This document shows positions 22,410-34,400 of a DNA stretch of 64,000 bases, piece after piece. Each line of letters starts with the position of its first letter. Positions within the stretch are counted from its first letter, which is position 1. The DNA lies in the NCBI GenBank assembly GCA_903813345.2, contig CAIIXF020000001.1:37605366-37669365 (forward strand), read 5' to 3'. A program made the translations under genes and the position numbers. The notes beneath the pieces are model-generated. The model searched no databases. It was not told the origin of the DNA and saw only the letters and a list, made by a program, of their open reading frames with translations. The DNA is from Owenia fusiformis (taxonomy: Eukaryota > Annelida > Polychaeta > Sabellida > Oweniidae).

Positions 22410-25400
22410 GTAAGCATATTTGACATTATTTACTCACGTATTTGTACTTCATCTCAGACATAAATAGATGTACATGTCAGTGATACTACGACCGACTATA
22501 TCATATGGTTCATATCATATCATAATAATTATGTCAGGTTTTAAACTAGAGCCTGTTTATGGCTCATCTTATACTGAACATCATACTTTGAAGTTTGTTG
22601 ATTGTTCCATACTAATTGTTTATTTATAATTTGTTCTTTCCTTTCAGATCCCACGACAAGTAAGCACATTTGACATTATTTATTCATGTATCTGTACTTA
22701 ATCTCAGACATAAATAGATGTAAATGTCAGTGATACTACGACTATATCATATCATGTCATAATAAAAGGTTTCCAAACTAGAACCTGCTTATGGTTCATT
22801 TTTTCTGCACATCATACTTTGTAGTTTGTTGATTTTTTCAAACAAAATCAGAAAAATGCAGCCTAACTGCTTAAAGTTTTTGTCACCATACTTTGTTTAT
22901 TTTTTCATACAGCTAGTTTATCCCGTAGATACATGCAGGAAATTCTAATATGTTTAATCACACTATGCTTACAGAAGAATACGGAGCCTGGAAAAGTCCT
23001 ATTACAAGTGAGATTGTCAACGATAGACGAATTGTATTTAAAGAGGTTGTCAACGATCCGACCATGCCAGGTAATTTGACGATTCTTGTCGTACGATGCA
23101 CCAAAATACGATGACGCTATTACTTGAATCTGTTATCGTCAACGCACACAGTGATTCAAAAACTGTTCAAACGATTGAGATTTGCCATGTCGTATACAAT
23201 AACAAAAGTGTACATAAGTATACAGGGTGTTTCATAATGACCGTCCCATATCAACCACTAATCTTAAATAGCATGCCCCATATGTTATATCAAACAAGAA
23301 CACAAATGTGTACAATATGTCCCAACCAATGGGTGATCCTGTCAAATGGTTATCTTGAAATGAGTAGACAAGACTTTACCGATCCGTCAAATAGTAAACC
23401 AGAAAACACGTAAACAAGACTTTACAGACAAGATTTTAGGACGGAAAATCCAAAATGGCTGCCTTGACATTTACCCAGAATGCCAAAAAACTAATCAGAT
23501 CTAGATTTTCATAATAAGAATCATCCCTGAAAATTTGAAATTGATCTACCAAATGGTTCACCTGAAAACGCGTAGACAAGACTTTACAGACAAGATTTTA
23601 GGACGGAAAATCCAAAATGGCTGCCTTGACATTTACCCAGAATGCCAAAAAACGGATCAGATCTAGATTTTAATACAAGGAATCATCCAAGAAAATTTGA
23701 AATTGATCTTCCAAACGGTTCACCTGAAAACACATAGACAAGACTTTACAGGCAAGATTTTAGGACGGAAAATCCAAAATGGCTGCCTTGACATTTACCC
23801 AAAATGCCAAAAAACTAATCAGATCGAGATTTTCATACTAAGAATCATCCCTGAAAATTTGAAATTGATCTACCACACGATCACCTGAAAACGCGTAGAC
23901 AAGACTTTACATACAAGATTTTAGGACGGAAAAATCCAAAATGGCCGACAATAAAAAAGTGATCGTGAGTTTTTGCTGATTTCCTTTTACAAAATTGTCA
24001 CATATAACCACTGTTAACAATAACATAGGCGTTTACAACAAAGTACACCTGAAATTATTTATAAAGCTACTAAATAGTTAAAGAATGAAAAATCGAAAAC
24101 ACCGTTCAATATGAAACAAAGCATTATCGCGCGCTAACTTTTCTTAACTGACATGACTGAGCTAACAGGTCGAAAAGCTATTCAGATGTAGAATGAAGTA
24201 AGCTGAACAAGATGTTAAAGTTTTAAAAGCAACCGTGAAGCAGTTTTTCTTAAAGATTGCAGACAAGGATTTTAGCATTCGACTTCAAAATGGCCGACAG
24301 GAAGTAGGTATCGAGGTGTCACTACGGTAAATCATTGAAAAATATTGAAAAAAATCACAAAATTCAAGTTCTGGGGTACATATCGCCATTTTCGAACGAA
24401 CTAGCCCATACAATGACTATATTTCTGAGTTCCCCTATACATAACCTTCATCTTGACACTATATTTAACATAGGGTTTGCGTCTCGATTTTTAAATATCA
24501 CTACGCCAACATAGGGACTCATTTTTAGGTAAAATCCCTACTTCACCGATGAAAATTAACGAGTAAAGTAGTTCCAGTTTACGGGACTATATTCTTGCGA
24601 TTTTTTTCTTAAAATGGCACATTTAGAAAGTACTTGGCCTCAGCTTTACAGACATACCTCAAATGGCCACATTGCATACACTTAAACCTACTATACACAC
24701 CATTGAAGTTGGCATGGCTTCGTTTTTAAAGTATTAAAAAACACTGTCCTACCCGGAAGTGCTATTTACAGGAGTGACACCTTAATACCCAAAACGGGAA
24801 AATTTGAATATGATAATTTCTTGCTCATTTGGCATTTTTCCAACAATTGAGTTATTTCATGCTCGAAACAGCTGCATTTCCAAACTTTTAACACGTTTTC
24901 TACAAAATCTAGCCATATTTGGGGAAATAGGTGAGGGCTGAGTCTCTAAAAACTGGCCAAAATGACCTAAAATTGGGTCATCAACTTAAGAGATCTCATG
25001 CAAAAATTTTAGACGCAAAATCTCCGAGATTATTTCATTTTGTCAATCATTATAGCAATGCCTTTCAAGTATTACAAAGAATGAACTGAAATGTATGTTG
25101 CTAAATGCAGATATTTCGAGTCAAATGTGGTCCCCATGTGCAAAATTTGCCCTTTTTCTCCTAATTACGCCAGTTAGGCCCCAGTGTATTGTGACATCAT
25201 ACTCATACCATTGCTACAATGTAGCAATTTACAAATTAATCTTGATTACTCTTACTGTGATACACCTGGCGTGTTTATTAAGCACGTAAAAATGATAATT
25301 TGCAACATTGTAGCAATTTAAATGAGGTATGGAACCCTAAAATCATGTAATTTATGGAGAAATGACCAGCAATTTTGATGGAATTCCAGCTGATTTTCTC

Positions 25401-28400
25401 CCATTTATGATCCCTTTTGACCCCCGTTTAGCCCCCGTTTGGCCATTATGATAGGCACAGGATGTTTAAATGTGAATTAAAAGCATCGTGTGGCCTAGCC
25501 TGAATGTAAATATCGACTCTATTTTGAAATTCTACAACATCCATGCCTTCCATGGTCTCTGCGCAAATGGCAGCCAATCTAAGGCGGGGGTATTAAGGTG
25601 TCACTACGGTAAATCATTGAAAAATATTGAAAAAAATCACAAAATTCAAGTTCTGGGGTACATATCGCCATTTTCGAACGAACTAGCCCATACAATGACT
25701 ATATTTCTGAGTTCCCCTATACATAACCTTCATCTTGACACTATATTTAACATAGGGTTTGCGTCTCGATTTTTAAATATCACTACGCCAACATAGGGAC
25801 TCATTTTTAGGTAAAATCCCTACTTCACCGATGAAAATTAACGAGTAAAGTAGTTCCAGTTTACGGGACTATATTCTTGCGATTTTTTTCTTAAAATGGC
25901 ACATTTAGAAAGTACTTGGCCTCAGCTTTACAGACATACCTCAAATGGCCACATTGCATACACTTAAACCTACTATACACACCATTGAAGTTGGCATGGC
26001 TTCGTTTTTAAAGTATTAAAAAACACTGTCCTACCCGGAAGTGCTATTTACAGGAGTGACACCTCGAGCTTAAAATCTTTCGTCCACATCTGTATGCACT
26101 CATAAGTTATCTCTGAAAATTTGAAGGTGATATCTATAGCGGTTTTGGAGAAAACTACCGGACGTACGGACGGACGAACGGACGGACAGGCAGACAGACA
26201 ACCGGATGCGCCTAGCTTTAGCATAGAATCTAAAAGCCATTTTTCCAAATTTGGCCAATTTTCCGTTCCCATCCTCTGTATCTGTTTATATAATTATTCA
26301 AAAATTACGTTACGTTTCATTACAGATAGAATATATTGGTCAGAACTGAGATTTAAAGCAGGGGGACGATTTATAGTATGTTCCAAGGACAAGGGCAATC
26401 CAAACGAAACATGCTATACAGATTCAAAGCATAGTGCCAGATCAATTGTTAATGGATATGGTGGAGGTGCTCTGCTCGTTTATAACTCTACAATATACTT
26501 TGTAAACTATAGAGATCAGAAAGTCTATAGACAAAAGGTGCCAAATGGTAAGGCAGAGGTGTTAGTCAACTCATCCAAAATATATCATGCTGATGGAAGC
26601 ATTTCACCTCAGGTATTGGTATTAGGGTCCATTTTAATTTAGTCACATTCACGCTCACTGGATGGGTACTTTGACATATATTTTGCGTCTATACACAAAG
26701 TGCCACCCATCTTTTGTGACACAATTATAATGATTTTATTTGTGGCAACTATAGCATCTTGTGTTCAATTGAATTGATTTTCTTTCTCCCTGCAAAAGAA
26801 CAAGCAATTTTTGTATTAGTTATTTAGAAAAGTTTGGTTCATTTTATTTATTTATAATCTAGGTATGCCTGCAAATGAATCGACGACATTTAGAGCACAT
26901 CTTGTAACGCCCATAAAAGTGCATATAGTTGAGCTATCTACATCAATATAATTCTGTTTTTTAGCTGAATCGAATTTTCTATGTGCGTGAGGATAACAGT
27001 GTTAGACCTGTAATCACCACGATTTCTAAGGTAGATCTTGCCACCGGAAAGGAAACAATTATTGTGAGTAAAGCATTTTATATTAAACAGTGAATATCGG
27101 ATTGTATTAAATGGTCCAGAAATTGTGGGAGGGAAAGGAATATTTTTGGGGTATGTTTCCCTAATGACTGGATATAGACTTCGATCTTTCAGAAACTATT
27201 TTGTAATAATGTAAGAGTTTCCTCGATTTCATTTGGGGATATAAAAATTAATTAAATACATTTGAATATTTAGGTTTCAATATTAAGTGGGTTTCATCTT
27301 AGCCTTTTAACATTCAACATGATTCTTACATTATTCGCTGTTTGATGTAGTTCACAAATGAATCCAGTCGTCAGGAATCATGCAGGATTCACATGAAAAA
27401 TAGTTCACAAATAATTCCGGTGTTCAGGATTCATACACGTTTTCATGTGGCAAATACAGGGTGTCCCAGAACTCATGAAAATTTTTTGAGGGAGATATAA
27501 GGCATGGCTGATTTTTCTTCAAATTTAGTACACTTATTAAACACACTTTGGGGAATAACTGACATGAATTTCAGGCACATATCTTCTATATTTCCGAATT
27601 TATTGACATTTGAATTCTACATCGCCACAAACCCCGGAGTTATCGGGAAAATACAACAGTTTATGTCACATTTTTTCAATTTTATACAAATTCTCAACTA
27701 TAGAACCAACCAACCATAAGCTTAGTTCAGCATTTTTCTCATATTGATGATGCACTTTGATAAAACGATATGTAAATTTTGATAGAGACCCAATACATCA
27801 ACGGATTGTACATTTGGTTTGCTGAAAGATCCTAATGACATGTTCCTGAGGGACTGAAAGAAATGTCCCCATTTGCTAGCCAATATGATCTTGCATATTG
27901 ACAATGCATCAATGAATAAGTCACTACATGCATGTCAGTAGTGCATCCAATTTACTTTCTATTGAGACTTCACAGTATATAGTAGCTCCATATACTTGCC
28001 AAGTATTTTGCTCTACTAGACTTTTGATTTCTTTGGGGACCTTAAACAAAGATTAATGCGCCATGTCACTGAAACGGAGGAAGAATTGAGTCTTGTTGTT
28101 ACAGAGGACCCTACAGAAATGGCTATTGAACGATTTGGGAATCTAGAGTAGCTGAAAAGACGACATCAACTGCAGATAATATGCTATAATAACTCTGTAG
28201 AGATACGTTAGCTGAATGTGTATGATCATATTAACTAATGTACTGAAACGCTGAAATAATTCAATGAAAACAATGCTATTAGAGTAGAGAAGTGTGAATA
28301 TTATCAAAATGTGACATAAATTGTTGTACATGTATTTCTCTGACTACTCCAGGGTTTGTGGGGATGTAGAATTCAAATGTTAATAAATTCTGAAATATAA

Positions 28401-31400
28401 AAGATATTTATTTATTCCACAATGTTTGTTTATTAAGTGCATTTAATTTGAAGGAAAATCATTCATGCCTTATATCTCCCTCAAAAAAATCTCATGAGTT
28501 CTGGGACACCCTGTAGTTTACAAATGAATCCAGCCGTCGAGGATAGACTAGATGCAAATATAAATAATCTTACGTCATTAAAAATTTAAAATACAGTCAA
28601 GGTGATTATTATTGAATTTGAAATCTACATGAAATATTTATTTCCGTGTTCTCCACATAGTAATTACACAATGTTTTATCAATTATGTATTTCTGATATA
28701 ATAGCTATTCTTTTGCAAGAAAGAGATTTAGTGATTGTTTTGAAAACCGTCAGAAATAAGTAGAACCTAGAATATGAAAAAATCTCCTAACCTCTCAATT
28801 GGAATAGATTACAGGTCATAGCCTACATTAGCATGAGGGTAATATGAAAATTGAGCCACTAAAACTGATGAATATGCAACTTTAAGAGGACTTTATTATA
28901 TCTGACGTGCTAGCTGCCCCGAATTAGCAACCTGGTGATGAAAGTGGTAGCTACCTTCTCGCATCTGGGCTATTATGCAGACTCTATATGAAAAATAGTT
29001 TACAAATGATTTATGAGATGAAATGAAGATAATATAATATTTTAGAAGAAATAACGATCATCCTTTACAGATTAGATTGAAATACCTGTAAGTTAAGTAT
29101 GACAAAGTATAAAAACACATAGAAAGGTAACAACTGGGGAAACGAATCCTCGGCACCCCGAGGATGCAAAAAACATTTATGAAAGCATCAACGTGATAGT
29201 GCCTTGTGGTATCAATACACTTTTTATTACTATAATTTGCTCGATTAATACCGCCCTTGAATAAGACTATTAAGAAATCAAATAATTATCAAATCATCCA
29301 CATAGATGTACTGATTGTTACATTGCATATAAAAAGCATCACTGGTAAACTGGTAAATCAAAGCTTGCACACGGAGTGTGATAATCCTTACTCAAACCTG
29401 TCAATTTAAGCATCAACCTGAATGATTGTTTTATATAGGTTGACAGTGAATACATATATCGAATGCATATATATTATATATATAGGTTGACAGTGAATAC
29501 ATATATCTAAGGATAAAGCCCTGAATGTATGTGGAATAATCATTCCTTGAAGCTGTTGCTTTTCAAAATTTCCTTGGACTTAAAATTCTTTCACACATCG
29601 CAAAATATTTTAACATGTCGTTTAAATCATACGAAATCTAAAGGACACATTTTCAATGAAACGTTTGACAAGGGTAAAATTGACAAAGCATCGATTTCAA
29701 TCTGTAGAGTCAATTTGTCACCTTGTAAACCATCCAAGGAATGACCTTGGATGCGGCGATTGGATATTTAATGCACTGAAGTTATTTGAAATACTATTGG
29801 ATTGCCTGTCACCTTTATCAAAGTGACAGTCATATTACTTGAACCTTTTTTCAATAAATGGATTTACAAATCAATCACTGGTAAATAAATGCATTATTTT
29901 GCGATCAAGCTTATTTTTGTATGAACACAATTCTCAAATAAAGTAAAATGGTCCCCTAATCAATACATAGTTTTTGCTGATACCGTTGGACCAATATAGT
30001 TTATACGTATATGCCCAAGTTCTGCTCGAGGCCCGATTTTCAAAATGGCTATCATTTTCAAAATGGCCGTCATTTTAGTGTCAATTTTACAGCATTTTAG
30101 TTACATCAATAATTATAACTGTAATATTACTATGTTTCAACTGCAAAACATATATAGGATAGTTAACACACACCTTTATACTACCAATACAATACCACGA
30201 ACAACCAGGATATTTAACATAATTATAGGATATCCTATGATTTTGAGGAATATCATTTTTATCTACGAGGTGATATTAATATCTGCACGAGAGAGCGAAG
30301 CGAACGAGTGCATATATCAATATCACCGAGTAGATTAAAATGATATTCTGAAAAAAAATCATAGGATGTTCTTATTATCCTACAGTTACAAGGAGTGTAC
30401 TGAATGCACAATATCATTGTAAAATGAATTTCATGCCAAATAGAGTCAATTTGGCGGGAAATCAACAAGCGGAGTATATCGTCACAATATCCTCCGCATA
30501 TTGGGTTTTCTGGAGTATATCGTCACGATATCCTCCGCCCGGAGTATATCGTCACGATATCCTCCGGATATTCATTTTGCCAATAAATATCAAATTTATT
30601 TTTTCATGTTATTATACATTTAGTACACTAAGTGTAGGATAATATAATATAACTTCATTCAACCAGAAGTCAAAATACAACTGAGTGATATTATCAATAT
30701 TTTCGTGAAAAGGTATCGGTTTTTCAAGAAATTGTCGTGCTTTCTACAGGTTTGAGAAGTTTTGACCGTGTTCAGACGAAATGTCCAGACGTACTGTTAC
30801 TAGAGGTATATTTCCATGGTATGGTTAATGTTTCTACGAAAAGGAAACGACCATATTGTGTCAAAACGTCGAAATAAATGAGTACTTACATATCTCCCTC
30901 CGAAAATACTAACGTCGTAATCTTCCGGTGCTACGACGTATAAGAGAATGGGTTGTGTGATTTAGTAACTCAATTTGGGAGAAACATGAGATCATTGTGA
31001 CCGGGTACTCGGATAGGAATAGAAAACAAAACACAACAACATAACAACATAACGTTAAAATATATGTTTTAGATTGAAGGTGCTGATTTTTACAGTTCTC
31101 CCCGAGTTTCCCCAGACGGGAAGAAGATCGCATGGGTCGAATGGAATTTTCCTAATATGGTATTTCAGTATTCTTAGTCTATTATGCTAATTTTCCTCCT
31201 ACAGTAGATGATGTAACTTCATTATAAAATTCTGATATGATAAATTAAACACATACGTCTCCAAATTGAAAAGTTACCTTTCTGAACCTTTTGCCATCTA
31301 TTAATGCCATTAAAGATGGATCTAGAGAATATTTACTGTAATAAAATAACAGATATAATCCGTATCTTCACCATGTGCATGTTATTGTAGCCATGGGACA

Positions 31401-34400
31401 ACACTTCATTATATACGGCCGAGCTTTCAAACAGCGGGAGTATTGTAGAAAATACAATTTTTAGGGTAAGGAAACATTTAATAAGTATACGATTATAGGG
31501 AGAACAAACGAATGACAAAACTGAAATGCATCAATGTGTAGCGTGTTTTGATTAAAACTTGTAGAATATAACTGATAAACAAACATTATAGTCTGCTGTT
31601 CGATATACTGTACTCTATCGTTCGAGCCCATGTTGCTGTTACATTTCCAGAGAGTCTGAAGAACTTCATGTAGTAAGATTCATGTTGTTTAGCTCATAAG
31701 TTCCCCTCTTAAAGGAACATTCCTTGCCAGACTATTTCTCTCCTGATATGGTAGCTACAATCATATATATATACTTTACATATTTAGCAAAACACGGGAA
31801 AATGCTTTCATATGGTCAATATTGATCATTTAAAAAATGTAGTACTCATTCCCAGTAAGCTGCCATCTTTTCAGATTTCTTTCAGGAAGTGATGTCATCG
31901 ACTCTCACCTGTTATAACCTTGTCTATTACAGTATAGGAAAGAAGTACAAAATCACTTCTAAACAAGAAGCTCTTATCTTCTGAGTAAAAATATTTTCAG
32001 GAGTTGTCAACTTAGAACTAAAGAAGAGATCATCAAAAGGATTTTAATCATAGACCAAATTGAAAAAAAATATTCAGCTGGTTTAGTAATTCGAATAGCT
32101 CCTTACCTAATGTTATATGCAAATTTGAGAGTCGATGCCATCACTTCCTGAGTAAAATTTTAAAAGATGGCAGCCTACTGGATTTGAGCACTACATTCTT
32201 AAGTGATCAATATTGACCATTTCAAAACATTTTTCTGTTTTTTTTTATGAACTTGCAAAGTATGTATATGGTTATAGCTACCATATTAGGAGAGAGATGG
32301 TCTGGCAAGGAATACCCCTTTAACTAAAATGTCGAAATGGAATTGTCAATATCAGATTTATCAGGTGTTAACGTATTTTGCACAATATTATGATTTATTA
32401 ATATTAAAATAAGGTGTCTGCCGACGGAGAAAGTGCGATTGAACCAAAATGGAGTCCTCAAAATGAACTTTATTATATCTCGGACAAGACCAACTGGTGG
32501 AATCTATATCGGGTTCTTGAAGATGGAACTTCTAAAATAGTTTTGAAAAGGGATAAGGAAGCATGTCAACCACCCTGGAGATTTCACATGAACTATTATG
32601 ATTTCTACAAACGAAAGATCATTTCAACCTATGACAGGGTAAAACATTTTGGTATAAACAGGCTTTTCATCATCAAAACCGATCGGAAACAATTCGGCTG
32701 GGTCAAATATCAAAAGTCCACACAAGCAATTCCACCACGATGTTTAATTTTTATCTTATTGAACGAAGTTCTGGCGATATAGAGAACGTCTCAGTTCGTA
32801 AGCATGTGCGTCCGTCCGGGCAATAACTTAAATACTGTTTGACCAATATCGTTTATATTTCATACGTATTTTACTGCTTATCTTATTTTATAGTACCTGC
32901 AAATGATAGACATGGATACTGGGGATGTACAAGATATCCCAACGGACTATCGCACTCATGTTAGATTACAGGCCTCATCGTCTGGTGATGTTTATCTTAG
33001 AGCTGAACATTCCACTAACACAGAAGCTCTCTTAAGGATCAATATTACCACATTAGAGGTATTACTATAGACGTCTAGTTTTTCAAGTACTTATATATGA
33101 TATAGAAAACTATAATAATATAATATTATATTAACGCGGTGTATTCCAAAGAGAGATTTAACTTAAAAACAGGGTCTTTAAATAAATTTGACCCAAACGA
33201 TTTGTCATAACTTATCATGACTGAAAACCCTTTTACCGATTGTGTTCATTCTGTCGGAAATTTAAAGCCCAGAATGCAAAGGGTTTCTAGAAGTCACCAT
33301 GATTTGGACTATAAAATAAACGATGTATGCCATGGGGGTCAACAACTGCTCAACGGGTTCTACAGAGCCTCAATCAGTGATTTCAACAAGGTTACGCCAC
33401 ACCCCATACCACAAACCAGAGCTTGCAGTGGTTGCAGATACAGTTCGGCAATCGAATAATGAGCAGAAGGACTGAAAAGTGAATGGGTCTTCCATAGCCC
33501 AGACAAGAACCCACTAGATTTTTATCTGTGTGGGTTTCTGAAAGATAACGTCTACCAAGAAGTATTGCTGATCTGAAATGAGAAAAACAAGTAGAATCTA
33601 GCAGAAAACAGTGAAAGAATGCAGTCGTGTGATTGACCGTTTCTCCCTTAGAGTTCAAGTGTGCTTGCAGAGGCGATGTCGCTACCTGGAATATATCATG
33701 AAACCTAGAATAATTCCACAACTGCCGCCTGGTCAATTAAATCAATGCCATGTGTACCAAAAATGAAGTACCATATAGTCTTAGCAGTGTGATCCAATTT
33801 TTGAACACCCTGTATATTATTGCAACACGTTTTAATTAACGGAAGAATTCTGAATATTAAACTTTATTTTTGCTTATCCCAAATCGTGGTTTGAGCGTTG
33901 AACACTAACCCAGATATTGTCTCAATATAATGCAGTTACTTAATCATTGTAATTTCATATTATCATATGTTTTAGGTATCGGTTGTAAAAAAGTCCCAGA
34001 TTCTTGATTTTGGCCCGGGTTATATCAGTCAACCACGTGAAATCGAATTCCCGACGGGTGACAATAACACTGAAGTAGCATATGGATACTATTACCCACC
34101 AACAGTAAGTTTTGTTGAAAATTGCTAAGAAAACAATTACATAACGATATACGAGTACAATAAGTTCCAGATGGGTTATGACCAATGTTGTCGATTAGAA
34201 CGTAACGTGGACACCATTACTGTCTGTAAATCTGCAACATGTAGTCTTCTAAGACAGGAAAGGTAGCGTACAGATTAATCCCAATTTGTTGTGATATTAG
34301 GACAATTGTCCACCCGCATAAACATACTTGATCAAACCAGACTTATTTTATTGCTCGAAGGGCTAAAGACTATGGTATTTCAGTAAAGTTATCCATTTAC

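Larger units (their letters stand above)
24312..26064. mobile_element. LTR-like or composite element: two near-identical 0.47-kb direct repeats around 0.8 kb
   Basis: 24312-24783 and 25591-26064 look identical over nearly their whole length and lie in the same orientation. Each begins AGGTGTCACTACGG and ends GGAGTGACACCT, so each has short inverted ends and a TGTCACT...AGTGACA core as LTRs do. The 0.8-kb interior has no protein motif and no obvious primer-binding site. The outer flanks read CG / CG and the inner flanks TAATACC / GGTATTA. Either a miniature LTR element or a MITE inserted twice. Confidence 0.7.

Noticed and set aside
26121-26325. Methionine-led N-terminus with [13 protein letters not shown] upstream of the S9 exon
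   Set aside because: It comes from the GGAC microsatellite. The true acceptor is at 26325 and the exon starts at 26326.
30471-30566. CRISPR-like repeats
   Set aside because: Three palindromes with 3- and 16-base spacers in animal intron DNA; no cas genes.
31161-31390. Suspected loss of the PWD segment of the peptidase
   Set aside because: The missing 25 codons were found as a separate short exon at 31391-31465 with good splice sites.
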